Shown here one piece after another: positions 35,229-44,128 of a stretch of 64,000 nucleotides of DNA (its first letter is position 1; every line of letters begins with the position of its first letter). A program made the position numbers and the translations under genes. The stretch comes from Ravibacter sp964562455 (lineage in GTDB: Bacteria; Bacteroidota; Bacteroidia; Cytophagales; Spirosomataceae). The notes below the pieces were generated by a model. The model was not told the DNA's origin. It was given only the letters and a program-made list of their open reading frames with translations, and searched no databases. The stretch covers positions 68,047 to 132,046 of the forward strand of contig CAZLTN010000004.1 of assembly GCA_964562455.1 (NCBI GenBank), read 5' to 3'.

Positions 35229-36680
35229 TTAATGCGCTGCTACCACCTGCAATATCTGGTTCACCGCAGGCTCGGTAATCTTCAGGAACACGTTCGGGTA
35301 AATTCCTATCCAGAGCACCATTACGACCAACGGGATCAGAACAACCCTTTCAGTCCAATCCAGGTCGGTGAAACCGGCCGTAAGTTCGCTCTTCGCGCCA
35401 AACATCGCTTTTTGAAACAAACGCAGCATATAAACGGCCCCGAGTATGATGGTCAACCCGGCAACAGCCCCTATCCAGTTGTTATACTGAAAGACGCCCG
35501 ACAGCAGGAGAAATTCGCCCACAAAGCCGTTTGTGAGAGGCAATGCCACACTACCCAGCAAAATAACCAGGAAAAACACCGACAACTGGGGAGCACGCTG
35601 GGTTATGCCGCCAAGATCTCCGAGATAGCGCGAGCTAGTCCTTGAATAGATAATTTCGATGATAAAAAACAGCCCTACTACATTTATACCGTGGGCAAGC
35701 GACTGTACCAGCGCCCCCTGAAGGCCATTCAGACTGGCAGAAAAGACACCGGCAGCCATCAGGCCGACGTGAGCAAAAGAAGAATAGGCGATCAGGCGTT
35801 TCATATCGCGCTGCTGAATCGCTATGACCGATCCGTATATGATGCCGATAACGGAAAGGATAATGGCAAGATGCCCCCACTGAGCCAGGCCCGCCGGAGC
35901 GATGGGAAGCAGGAACCTGATCAGCCCGTACACGCCCATCTTCAGCATGATCCCCGACAGCAGCATAGTCGCCGGCGTAGGAGATTCCACGTAGGTATCA
36001 GGCTGCCAGGTATGAAAGGGGAACAGCGGCATTTTGATTGCAAATGCCAGGAAAAACGCCAGGAATACCAGCGACTGCTGACCGGGCGTAAGATTAAGAT
36101 TATAGAAAGCGTTGATGTCGGATGAATGGTAGCCGGGCGTCTGGAAGTAAAGGTATATCAGCGCCACCAGCATAAAAAGGCTGCCAAACATGGTATAGAC
36201 AAAAAACTTGAAAGTAACTTCTCTCCTGTTTTCTCCACCCCACACTGCCGAAAGGAAATAAACGGGAATGAGCGCTGCTTCGAAAAAGAGATAGAACAGG
36301 AATGCATCGGTTGCGACAAAAACCCCTATCAGCGCCGATTCCATAAAAAGGATCAATGCATAGAATGCGGCCCCGTTCCTGTATGCACTATTGAAAGCCG
36401 AAAGTATGATAAGCGGCGTAAGGAAAGTCGTGAGGAAAACCAGCAAGAGGCTGATCCCGTCTATACCGCCGGAAAAAGAAATCCCCATAGACTCCAGCCA
36501 TGGGTAACGGAAAGCAAACTGGGTACCTGCGGAAGGGTCGAACTTCTGCCATACCGCAAGCGTAGCCGCAAAAGCAGCCAGCGATCCCGCGAGAGCAACC
36601 GTTTTCGCTATTTTTTCTCCCCCGAAATATGCTATCAGGGAAGCTGCCAGCGGGATCAGTATCAAAATCAACGTAAGCAT
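35229..36680 (-). CDS. nuoM: NADH-quinone oxidoreductase subunit M
   Basis: 483-residue antiporter-like subunit of complex I. Visible residues include the glutamate helix FYLFFEAALIPVYFL, KMPLFPFHTWQPDTYVESPTP in the channel region, and KRLIAYSSFAHVGLMAAG. The histidine-rich hydrophobic LAHGINVVGLFF motif is typical of NuoM. It lies 45 bp downstream of nuoL on the same strand. Confidence 0.96.
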   Translation of the reverse strand: MLTLILILIPLAASLIAYFGGEKIAKTVALAGSLAAFAATLAVWQKFDPSAGTQFAFRYPWLESMGISFSGGIDGISLLLVFLTTFLTPLIILSAFNSAYRNGAAFYALILFMESALIGVFVATDAFLFYLFFEAALIPVYFLSAVWGGENRREVTFKFFVYTMFGSLFMLVALIYLYFQTPGYHSSDINAFYNLNLTPGQQSLVFLAFFLAFAIKMPLFPFHTWQPDTYVESPTPATMLLSGIMLKMGVYGLIRFLLPIAPAGLAQWGHLAIILSVIGIIYGSVIAIQQRDMKRLIAYSSFAHVGLMAAGVFSASLNGLQGALVQSLAHGINVVGLFFIIEIIYSRTSSRYLGDLGGITQRAPQLSVFFLVILLGSVALPLTNGFVGEFLLLSGVFQYNNWIGAVAGLTIILGAVYMLRLFQKAMFGAKSELTAGFTDLDWTERVVLIPLVVMVLWIGIYPNVFLKITEPAVNQILQVVAAH

Positions 36681-36725
36681 AAATATCTATCTATAGCACT
36701 AAATTGACCCGGAGCGCAGCCCGGC

Positions 36726-38672
36726 CTATAACAAATCTTTAAATGCGGAATTATGTTTGATCACCAGGTTCCAGAACAGTATCAGGACTATCCCCAGCAC
36801 CATGGCAAAAATATAATAACCTGTAAAGCCTGTCTGCAGCTTCTTTGCCTTGCCGGAAACGAAAACCACCAGGGCGCCGAAACCTTCTACGAACAGGTCT
36901 ATCACAAATTCGCCGAAGCTCCAGAGCACATCCGACAATATCCGGACCGGCCTTACAAACACCGCTTCATAGAGCTCATCTACATAATATTTGTTGTACA
37001 CAAGCTTTTCCAATCCCTTTCTTTCAACCGATTCGGGTGCAGGCACACTTCCACGCTGAGCATATACCACATATGCCGCTATCGCAGCCAGCAGGGCGGC
37101 GCCGACCGAAACTCCCATTAGAAGGTACTCTGTCGAATGGCTCAGGCCTATGGGAGCGAAAAGTTCCGGGTTGACCTTACGCGCCCCGTCAAACAAAGGC
37201 CCCATGAAAGCCGCCAGTTGGTTGCTGCCGTGCAAAACCTCGGGAACCCCGATAAAACCGCCTGTTGCCGACAAAACGGCCAGTATAATAAGCGGTATCG
37301 TCATCGAAGACGGTGATTCATGAAGGTGGTGAGCCTGTTCTTTAGTCCCCCGGAAGTCCCCGAAAAAAGTAAGGAAAAGCAGGCGGAACATATAGAAGGA
37401 AGTCATAACCGATCCCAATACGCCCAGGCCCCATAATAGCTTATTGTGGGCAAATGCATGGGCCAGTATTTCATCTTTCGAAAAGAACCCGGCAAAAGGA
37501 GGGAGCCCCGAAATCGCCCAGGTAGCGATAAGGAAAGTGATAAAAGTAACCGGCAGGTGCTTTCTCAGCCCTCCCATCCGCCTGATATCCTGCTCGTCGG
37601 ACATAGCATGGATCACACTACCTGCACCCAGGAACAGCAATGCTTTAAAGAAAGCGTGCGTGATTACATGGAACATCGAAGCCGAATACGCCGCTACTCC
37701 CAGTGCGATGAACATATACCCCAACTGGCTTACCGTGGAGTAGGCCAGCACCTTTTTGATATCATTTTGAAGAAGCCCGATAGAAGCGCCGAGAATGGCC
37801 GTAGCGGCACCGATAACCGCTATCGTTTCCAAGGTAGCGGGTGCCAGCGAGTAAAGAACGTTGGAGCGGATCACCATATAGATCCCGGCAGTCACCATAG
37901 TAGCGGCGTGGATCAGGGCGGAAACCGGCGTAGGACCGGCCATCGCATCCGGCAACCAGGTGTACAGGGGTATCTGGGCAGATTTCCCCATTGCTCCTAC
38001 AAACAGGAGCAAAGTAATGGTAACTATAACCGGGTCGCCCACACTAAAGGCGCCGGCCTTTGCAAATATCTCGGAAAACTCAACGGACCCGAAAGCTGCT
38101 ATGATGGCAAAAATCCCCAGCAGGAAACCAAGGTCACCTATCCGGTTCATGATGAAGGCTTTCCGGGCCGCATTATTGTAATTGGTATTCTTGTTCCAGA
38201 AACCGATCAGCAGGTACGAACAGAGGCCGACCCCTTCCCAACCTATAAACATCATCACGTAGTTGGAGCCCATAACCAGGAGCAGCATAAAAAACAAAAA
38301 GAGGTTGAGGTAAGCAAAGAACTTACCAAACCCTTCGTCATGCTTCATATAACCGACCGAGTAGATATGAATCAGGGAACCTACCCCCGTGATGATCAGG
38401 AGCATCAGCAGCGAGAGCTGATCGATCTGGAAAGAAAACGGGATGTTAAGCGTTCCGACCGAAATCCAGTCAAAAACAGGAGTTATCACCGCTTCAGAGC
38501 CATTCTCCTTAAATAAGCTGAAGGTGTAAAGAGACGCCGCAAAACTACCCAACGCAGCCAATACGGCCAGCCCTCCGGCTGCGCTGTTCGGAATCCTCTT
38601 AAATCCCAGACCGTTGATCAGGAACCCGGCAAACGGCAATAACGGGATCAGCAGGAGTAAAGATACTGACAT
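36726..38672 (-). CDS. nuoL: NADH-quinone oxidoreductase subunit L
   Basis: 648-residue, largest proton-pumping subunit of complex I. Typical segments are MFIGWEGVGLCSYLLIGFW, KSAQIPLYTWLPDAMAGPTPVSALIH and KKVLAYSTVSQLGYMF. The C-terminal region (after about residue 530) holds the long lateral helix that braces NuoM and NuoN, and a final transmembrane anchor (YYIFAMVLGIVLILFW). It starts 9 bp after the nuoK stop. Confidence 0.97.
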   Translation of the reverse strand: MSVSLLLLIPLLPFAGFLINGLGFKRIPNSAAGGLAVLAALGSFAASLYTFSLFKENGSEAVITPVFDWISVGTLNIPFSFQIDQLSLLMLLIITGVGSLIHIYSVGYMKHDEGFGKFFAYLNLFLFFMLLLVMGSNYVMMFIGWEGVGLCSYLLIGFWNKNTNYNNAARKAFIMNRIGDLGFLLGIFAIIAAFGSVEFSEIFAKAGAFSVGDPVIVTITLLLFVGAMGKSAQIPLYTWLPDAMAGPTPVSALIHAATMVTAGIYMVIRSNVLYSLAPATLETIAVIGAATAILGASIGLLQNDIKKVLAYSTVSQLGYMFIALGVAAYSASMFHVITHAFFKALLFLGAGSVIHAMSDEQDIRRMGGLRKHLPVTFITFLIATWAISGLPPFAGFFSKDEILAHAFAHNKLLWGLGVLGSVMTSFYMFRLLFLTFFGDFRGTKEQAHHLHESPSSMTIPLIILAVLSATGGFIGVPEVLHGSNQLAAFMGPLFDGARKVNPELFAPIGLSHSTEYLLMGVSVGAALLAAIAAYVVYAQRGSVPAPESVERKGLEKLVYNKYYVDELYEAVFVRPVRILSDVLWSFGEFVIDLFVEGFGALVVFVSGKAKKLQTGFTGYYIFAMVLGIVLILFWNLVIKHNSAFKDLL

Positions 38673-38681
38673 AGCAATAGT

Positions 38682-38984
38682 TTACCATTTAAGCTTTTTA
38701 AGGAACCCGACGTCGGTATTACGGGTGTTCCTGTAAATCATTACAATAATCGCAAGCCCGACCGCAACTTCAGCCGCGGCAACTGCCATTACAAAAAATA
38801 CGAATACCTGTGCGTTGGGATCGGAACGATAAGAGGAAAAGGCTACCAGCAGAAGGTTAACAGCGTTCAGCATCAGCTCTACCGACATGAAGATCACAAT
38901 AGCATTCCTGCGGGTCAATACCCCTACAATACCGATAACGAACAACGCCGTACTTAGAAAGAGGTAATAGTGCAGCGGCACCAT
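38682..38984 (-). CDS. nuoK: NADH-quinone oxidoreductase subunit K
   Basis: 100-residue subunit with three transmembrane helices. The two buried glutamates of the membrane-arm channel are in SVELMLNAVNLLL and AAAEVAVGLAI. The start at 38984 (MVPLHYYLF) gives the standard length, aligns with the E. coli N-terminus and is preceded by GGAGGTGATCAAG, an unusually full Shine-Dalgarno-like sequence for this phylum. The frame extends upstream to an ATG at 39032, adding 16 residues with no family support. First gene of the nuoK-L-M-N run. Confidence 0.93.
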   Translation of the reverse strand: MVPLHYYLFLSTALFVIGIVGVLTRRNAIVIFMSVELMLNAVNLLLVAFSSYRSDPNAQVFVFFVMAVAAAEVAVGLAIIVMIYRNTRNTDVGFLKKLKW

Positions 38985-39092
38985 CTTGATCACCTCCGGG
39001 ATGTCCGGGGGAGTCGTTGGGAATGGAAACATAGTTATTCCAAATAAAAAAGCTATTTCTGGTTAGCAATGAACGTAATCGATACGCCCCGG

Positions 39093-39124
39093 CAAATTTA
39101 GATATAAATACAGCTTACGCCAAC
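39093..39124 (-). promoter_or_regulatory. Bacteroidota-type promoter for the nuoK-L-M-N genes
   Basis: On the minus strand: GTTG (39124-39121), 20-bp spacer, TAAATTTG (39100-39093), a full match to TAnnTTTG with a three-of-four -33 element. It lies between the exonuclease stop and nuoK. Confidence 0.55.
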
Positions 39125-39129
39125 AGTTA

Positions 39130-39939
39130 TTATTGTTGTTTCAAGCTTTGTAATCTTATTTCGGTCAACTTACGCTTCGTATCCAGCGGAAAGTCCCCTT
39201 TCAGCATCCATTCAAAGTAGGACGGCTCGCTTTGCAGCACATCGAGGACCTTCTTTCCCGAATGCTTTCCAAAGTTAAAAACAACATTTCCCTTCCCGTC
39301 GTAGACCATTCTGCCTGCATAATCCACCATCCGGGTAGCCGTCAGCGCATGAAGCTTGTTGATATCGTTTACGACCGGCTCTATGAGCTCTCCGCCTTCC
39401 CCCTTGATTTGTACGCCGGCATAACGTTCGACCTGTGCGTTTAAGATCTCATACGTCGCAATGGTATCGGCTTCGGCCGAATGGGCATCCACGAGCTCTT
39501 TTCCGCAATAGAATTTGTACGCCGCCGACAGGTTCCGGGGCTCCATCAGGTGAAAAATACGCTGCACATCGACAAGCTTCCTGTTTTTCATTTCGATGTC
39601 GACACCGGCCCGCAAAAACTCCTCGACCAGTAACGGTACATCAAAACGGTTGCTGTTGAAGCCCGCCAGATCGCAGCCTTCCAGGAATACCGCTATGTTC
39701 TTAGCCACCGATTTGAAAGTCGGCGCGTCCTTTACATCTTCATCGTAAATCCCGTGGATCAGGCTCGATTCCAACGGGATAGGCATCTCCGGGTTAATAC
39801 GCAAAGTCTTCACCTCGGTAGTACCGTTCACTAACGCCTTCAGAATGGATATCTCTATAACCCTGTCTCGCACGATGTTAACCCCTGTCGTTTCGAGATC
39901 AAAAAAAGCCAGTGGCTTCCGGAGGTTCAGTTTATGCAT
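39130..39939 (-). CDS. DnaQ-like DEDDh 3'-5' exonuclease with ExoX-like C-terminal domain
   Basis: 269 residues. The exonuclease domain (about 8-180) has Exo I motif FFDLETTG (D14, E16), Exo II near FNSNRFDVPLLVEE, and Exo III as H-x-A-E-A-D (DAHSAEADTIATYEIL, near 155). The catalytic set is therefore DEDDh. The C-terminal part (about 210-265) contains FGKHSGKKVLDVLQSEPSY and FEWMLKGDFP, the small domain found after ExoX-type nucleases. Possible roles are proofreading-like or repair-associated DNA or RNA trimming. It is not the replicative epsilon subunit by context. Monocistronic. Confidence 0.9.
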   Translation of the reverse strand: MHKLNLRKPLAFFDLETTGVNIVRDRVIEISILKALVNGTTEVKTLRINPEMPIPLESSLIHGIYDEDVKDAPTFKSVAKNIAVFLEGCDLAGFNSNRFDVPLLVEEFLRAGVDIEMKNRKLVDVQRIFHLMEPRNLSAAYKFYCGKELVDAHSAEADTIATYEILNAQVERYAGVQIKGEGGELIEPVVNDINKLHALTATRMVDYAGRMVYDGKGNVVFNFGKHSGKKVLDVLQSEPSYFEWMLKGDFPLDTKRKLTEIRLQSLKQQ

Positions 39940-40109
39940 TATTGTGTCTTAATAACCGCTTCTAAAGAATTGCGAAAATAATAGTTGTCGGTTAAAAGCC
40001 ACAATAATTATGTAGGGGAAGTAAATGCAGGTGCTAATTATATATCGATTATAAATAGATTGTCCCGTTTATTTTATTTCTTGCCTGTGAAAATCCTTTA
40101 CCCGAGACC

Positions 40110-41690
40110 ATGATCCATACTACCCGTTTTATCTGCTTTCTGCTGTTCCTTGCCACCCTGCCGGCCTATGCCCAGAAAGATCCCGCCTGGGACGATACCA
40201 GGTCCAGGAACTGGCCCGTTGAAGCCCTCAGAGTCAGTATTCCGTCTTCAGTTGACGGGAAAGCACAAAATGCTTACTTCTACAAGGCGCCCGGCCCCGA
40301 GCGAAAGCCGCTCATAGTAAGCCTTCATACGTGGAGCGGAAATTACGAACAAAAGGACACCCTGGTACATTTTTGCACCAGGTCCGGCTATCATTATATA
40401 CACCCTGACTTCCGCGGCCCTAATCACAATCCGGAGGCGCTGGGCAGCGACCTGGTGATAAGTGATATCGACGACGCCATTGCCTACGCTCTTTCAAATG
40501 CCCCGGTCGATCCGGAAAATATTCATGTGATCGGAGTAAGCGGCGGGGGATATGCTACGGTCCTGACCTATATGAAGTCAAAGCACAATATCCGCAGCTT
40601 CTCGGCTTATGTAGGTATTTATAACCTTATAGACTGGTATCATGAATCGCTCGGGCGGGGAAATAAATACGCCGGCGATATCGCAGCAGCTTCTTCCGGC
40701 GACAGGAACAAACTCGATATCGGCGAGGCAAAAAAACGCTCGCCTTACTTTATGGATACGCCGACCGGTCTGCGAAAAAACAGCCGTCTGAACCTTTATT
40801 GCGGCATTCACGACGGGTACACCGGTTCCGTACCGGTTTCGCATACGCTCCGGATGTATAATAAAATAGTAAAGGATTTTCAGCCGGATGCGATGGCGGC
40901 GCTTATTCCCGAAGAATATATCAATACGATGCTCTCCGCCCGGTCTTTACCTGGAATGCCGGATCAGGGGAAATTTCTTGGCCGAAAAATCATCTATCAG
41001 AACAGGTACAGCGATCTTGTGAGCGTAACCGCGTTTGAAGGCACCCACGAAATGCCTCCAGGCAACGTCCTGGCCCACGTTCCGGCGCGTACGATCCTGG
41101 CAATCGGCGATTCCAACGGCGCTATGGAGGGAGGATGGGCGGACCAGCTCAAAAAGCTGCGCCCGCAAGACCGGATTATCAATACCTGCGTATCGGGGAA
41201 TACGATCGGCTTCGACAACCTCAATAGAGAAGAACTGAATACGCTGAAAAATATCGGCCGGTATATCGGCCGGGCTGAAGGGCGCCTTGACGCCATTATT
41301 TTAATGCTCGGCACCAACGATTCGAAAGCTGAATTCGACCGGCGCGCAGATGAAGTTCCGGCAAATCTTGAGAAATTGATCCGTAAGATAAAAGAAGAAA
41401 TCTCGAAAAAGCCGTCCCTGGGATCTCCTTCCATATACGTGGTCTCCCCTCCTCCCTATGGCGAGGACAGCACGCTTGCCCCAAAATACCACGGCGGAGC
41501 AGCAAGAGTCGGGAAGCTAACAGGCAAATTCCGCGAGGCTGCAGCCAAAACCGGAGTCCATTATATAGACACGCATGACATTCTGAAGGCTGTTTTCCCG
41601 TACATCTCCCCGGATGGCGTGCATCTTTCCGGCGAAGGCCAAACGATAATAGCCTCGATACTGAATGAAAGCCTGAATTTTCGTGATTAG
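40110..41690 (+). CDS. Secreted fusion of an alpha/beta hydrolase and an SGNH/GDSL hydrolase
   Basis: 526 residues with a Sec signal (about 1-21, ending PAYAQ). The N-terminal module is an alpha/beta hydrolase of the prolyl-oligopeptidase-like type with nucleophile S144 in GVSGG, acid D235 in GIHDGYTG and base H313 in GTHEMPP. The C-terminal module (about 327-520) is an SGNH hydrolase: S335 in IGDSNG, block II SGNTIG near 362, N403 in GTND, and D502/H505 in DGVHLSGEG. Both triads look complete, so the protein may have two esterase activities, for example deacylation of decorated polysaccharides. The substrate is unknown. It is not in an obvious operon; a convergent barrel gene follows 24 bp later. 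Confidence 0.9.
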   Translation: MIHTTRFICFLLFLATLPAYAQKDPAWDDTRSRNWPVEALRVSIPSSVDGKAQNAYFYKAPGPERKPLIVSLHTWSGNYEQKDTLVHFCTRSGYHYIHPDFRGPNHNPEALGSDLVISDIDDAIAYALSNAPVDPENIHVIGVSGGGYATVLTYMKSKHNIRSFSAYVGIYNLIDWYHESLGRGNKYAGDIAAASSGDRNKLDIGEAKKRSPYFMDTPTGLRKNSRLNLYCGIHDGYTGSVPVSHTLRMYNKIVKDFQPDAMAALIPEEYINTMLSARSLPGMPDQGKFLGRKIIYQNRYSDLVSVTAFEGTHEMPPGNVLAHVPARTILAIGDSNGAMEGGWADQLKKLRPQDRIINTCVSGNTIGFDNLNREELNTLKNIGRYIGRAEGRLDAIILMLGTNDSKAEFDRRADEVPANLEKLIRKIKEEISKKPSLGSPSIYVVSPPPYGEDSTLAPKYHGGAARVGKLTGKFREAAAKTGVHYIDTHDILKAVFPYISPDGVHLSGEGQTIIASILNESLNFRD

Positions 41691-41691
41691 G

Positions 41692-41705
41692 AACCTGTAC
41701 AGGTT
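41692..41705. other. Perfect 14-bp palindrome between convergent genes
   Basis: AACCTGTACAGGTT directly after the hydrolase stop codon. It is perfectly self-complementary but has no loop, so a protein-binding site is as likely as an RNA hairpin. Confidence 0.4.
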
Positions 41706-41714
41706 TTCCCTGTT

Positions 41715-42491
41715 TCAGTTTCCTCTGAAGGAATGCGCATACCCCAGTGACAGCACAAATGCCCCGGTTTTATTTTTCCCGTTGATTTCGCCTTTCTGGA
41801 TATTGATAAGTCCGTAATTGCCCCCGGCTTCCAAGAGCAGGCTGTTGTTCCCGAAATGCCGGGCGACACCTACAAACGCGTTGACACCGGCGTTTATATT
41901 GTGAAGGTCATTTTTAATATCCGTCGTCCTGTCAAAAGAAATGTCAGGAGCAAGGATCACCTGGTGCTCCGCATCCCGGTAAATATTGCTGGTTCCCGTC
42001 GTTTTATTTTTGGCTGATACAAGCAGGCTGACAAAGGGACCACCGGCTACATACAAATCCCAGGGTCTGCTGTCGAAAAAATGATACTTGGCCAATACGG
42101 GCAGGATCAGGTAGTTAAATCTGGCCGAGCTGCTATAGTCTGCATAGAGGTACTGCGGAAGCTCTCCGGGAGGGAAAAAGATCGCATATTCCCGGGGAAC
42201 GGTAAAAACCTGCTCTCCGTTCTTCTTCCCGCCTTCAGCGCAATACTGCAATTCGGGTTGAATTGAAAACCGTTCTGAAAGATGAAACTCGGCGAAGACA
42301 GCCGCCGCCGGCCCCGTGCTGGAGCTGTAGCCGCTGTTGATGGGGTTGTCCGAATCACCGGCAGTCAGGTTGGGAAGGCTGAGCCCGGCTTTGATCCCGA
42401 TATCGATACGCCTCTGCGTATAACCCGTAACAATCACGAAACAGGTAAATACGAAAAGAAGTGCAGCAGACCGGTTTCTTTTCTTATTCAA
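41715..42491 (-). CDS. PorT-like outer-membrane beta-barrel protein
   Basis: 258 residues: a signal peptide (about 1-25, ending VTGYTQ), then a small barrel of the outer-membrane beta-barrel family common in Bacteroidota. Typical segments are IDIGIKAGLSLPNL near 28, AAVFAEFHLSERFSIQPELQY near 62, NYLILPVLAKYHF near 125, and the terminal LSLGYAHSFRGN. The C-terminus does not end in the usual aromatic residue. These barrels are generally of unknown function. It precedes nothing recognisable as an operon partner, and the 60-residue membrane protein lies immediately upstream on the same strand. Confidence 0.85.
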   Translation of the reverse strand: MNKKRNRSAALLFVFTCFVIVTGYTQRRIDIGIKAGLSLPNLTAGDSDNPINSGYSSSTGPAAAVFAEFHLSERFSIQPELQYCAEGGKKNGEQVFTVPREYAIFFPPGELPQYLYADYSSSARFNYLILPVLAKYHFFDSRPWDLYVAGGPFVSLLVSAKNKTTGTSNIYRDAEHQVILAPDISFDRTTDIKNDLHNINAGVNAFVGVARHFGNNSLLLEAGGNYGLINIQKGEINGKNKTGAFVLSLGYAHSFRGN

Positions 42492-42513
42492 AACACGCGC
42501 TCTTTACAAAACT

Positions 42514-42696
42514 TCAGTGATGCTCTTCCGACTTAACGCCATTGAAGTAGGCTACAAACGCTATAGTAACGCCGAGCGCACCGATAATCAGGGTGAATAA
42601 ATCCCCGCAAACCGCCAGGATGGCAATAAGAGCTATGTAAACAATTATATTGAGCCACTGCGGCAATTCAGCTGTTTTTGTATGATTTTCTGCCAT
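42514..42696 (-). CDS. Small two-helix membrane protein
   Basis: 60 residues with two hydrophobic segments (about 15-31 and 34-50), a polar N-terminus (MAENHTKTAELP) and an acidic, histidine-ended tail (SEEHH). I do not recognise a family. A close match to the Bacteroidota promoter lies 29 bp upstream, which supports a real gene. It is followed by the beta-barrel gene after 22 bp. The function is unknown. Confidence 0.7.
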   Translation of the reverse strand: MAENHTKTAELPQWLNIIVYIALIAILAVCGDLFTLIIGALGVTIAFVAYFNGVKSEEHH

Positions 42697-42724
42697 TATC
42701 CGGATAAATAAAAGTAACTTCGGG

Positions 42725-42756
42725 CAAAAATAAAGAAAAACAATACATCTGCCAAC
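42725..42756 (-). promoter_or_regulatory. Bacteroidota-type promoter for the 60-residue membrane protein
   Basis: On the minus strand: GTTG, 20-bp spacer, TATTTTTG, a full match to TAnnTTTG. It has the same GTTG-N20 geometry as the nuoK promoter. Confidence 0.55.
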
Positions 42757-42802
42757 ACCTTTTAAACTCTTCCGGAAACATCGAAAACCCCGTTAACTGA
42801 TT

Positions 42803-43399
42803 ATGAAAAAGCTACATTCTATCCCGGTACTCGTCGTTGCTGTAATGATCCTGTCTGCCTGCGGCGGCAAAAAAGAAGAATCGGAGGAACAGAAAAGCAC
42901 TTTAGGCGCCCTTAAGGAATTTTCCGAAAAAGCGGAGGAAATGAGCAAGAAGGAAGCGGTCGAACCGGTCAGCTTCCAGGAATTAAAGGAGCTCCTCCCT
43001 TCTGAACTGGCAGGCATACCGCGTACGGAAGCCGAAGGTGAAAGCAACGGAACGATGGGCTTTAAAATCTCGGTTGCCAAAGGAAAATATAAGACAGATG
43101 ACAAAAGTATAGACGTCGATATTATGGACCTCGGCGGTGTGGGTGGCTTTGCCATAGCCGGCCTCGCGGCCTGGACACTAGCTGAGTCCGAAAGAGAAAC
43201 GGATAACGGTTACGAACGCACTATCAAGCTTGACGGACACAAAGGCTTTGAAAAATACAGCAATACCGACAAGTCCGGCGAATTAAAGCTGTTCCTGAAT
43301 GAGAGGTTCCTGGTTTCCCTGGAGGGAGAAAACCTTTCAATGGACGAAATAAAATCTGCTTTCCGCAAGATAGACTTTTCCAAACTGCCCAAAGAATAA
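42803..43399 (+). CDS. Lipoprotein of unknown function
   Basis: 198 residues with lipobox LSAC (cysteine 20), followed by a charged stretch (GGKKEESEEQKS) and a helix rich in E and K, then a mixed alpha/beta domain (GTMGFKISVAKGKYKTDDKS near 80, VDIMDLGGVGGFAIAGLAAW near 105, and a C-terminal FLVSLEGENLSMDEIKSAF). The last part is reminiscent of small lipid- or sterol-binding-like sheets, but no family is recognised. The stop is 5 bp before the next gene, so the two are probably translated together. Confidence 0.8.
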   Translation: MKKLHSIPVLVVAVMILSACGGKKEESEEQKSTLGALKEFSEKAEEMSKKEAVEPVSFQELKELLPSELAGIPRTEAEGESNGTMGFKISVAKGKYKTDDKSIDVDIMDLGGVGGFAIAGLAAWTLAESERETDNGYERTIKLDGHKGFEKYSNTDKSGELKLFLNERFLVSLEGENLSMDEIKSAFRKIDFSKLPKE

Positions 43400-43404
43400 A
43401 TACA

Positions 43405-44040
43405 ATGCCGCACGATCACGCAATAACCTTACAGTCCGGCCTGATTTTTGACCTTAACCAACCCATTTTCTTTCATTCTACAGACGGTACTCCGGGCACA
43501 CGGCGCACAAACGTCCGGCTGACTGCGGACAACGGAATACTGACCGTTAACTTTGAGTGCCTCGACGATCCTTTCCAGGCCCTGAATACCTACACCGTAC
43601 ACAATACTGACCTGTGGCGGCAGGAAGTTTTCGAAATATTCATCGCAGCGGGAGAAGAAACCCCGAAGCGGTATCTGGAGCTCGAAATTAACCCTAACAA
43701 TGCGTTTTTCGCAGCTTGGGTAGATAATGAAGCTGGTATGGGGCCTGAAAACCTGGACATGCTGGATCATGATACCCATCGCATCAGCCACGAAGTTACA
43801 CGCGGGGAAGATAACTGGGCCGGCAGGATTTCCATTCCTTTATCCCTGCTCGGAGATAACGACAGCTCGACCTTCCGGCTCAACTTCTACAGGATCGTGC
43901 TCCGTACACACCCTGGTTCGGAAAATTGGGAATGTAATCCGGACAATTGCGATTTCCTTTGCTGGAGCGCTACGATGAGCGGAGAGGAACCGGCTTTTCA
44001 CCGTCCGCGACACTTCGGGAGCCTTAAAATTATTTCCTGA
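43405..44040 (+). CDS. CBM9-like carbohydrate-binding-fold protein
   Basis: 211 residues with the beta-sandwich pattern of the carbohydrate-binding family 9-like group found in Bacteroidota: tryptophan/glutamate-rich LWRQEVFEIFIAAGEE near 73, YLELEINPNNAFFAAWVDN near 92, WAGRISIPLSLLG near 137, and FRLNFYRIVLR near 153. No signal peptide is visible in the present start, so it may be cytoplasmic despite the fold; no upstream ATG is available because the preceding gene ends 5 bp earlier. It pairs with the preceding lipoprotein in an operon. The ligand is unknown. Confidence 0.8.
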   Translation: MPHDHAITLQSGLIFDLNQPIFFHSTDGTPGTRRTNVRLTADNGILTVNFECLDDPFQALNTYTVHNTDLWRQEVFEIFIAAGEETPKRYLELEINPNNAFFAAWVDNEAGMGPENLDMLDHDTHRISHEVTRGEDNWAGRISIPLSLLGDNDSSTFRLNFYRIVLRTHPGSENWECNPDNCDFLCWSATMSGEEPAFHRPRHFGSLKIIS

Positions 44041-44128
44041 GGTTAACGTCGTTCAGGACAATGGTTAGCTTTCATCATGCCCGACTTCTATGAACCACGC
44101 GGTGTCATGATTATAACCCCTGACAAAC

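Noticed and set aside
37446..38516. 356-codon open frame antisense to nuoL
   Set aside because: Low-complexity, charge-rich translation lying wholly opposite a certain gene; shadow frame due to codon bias.
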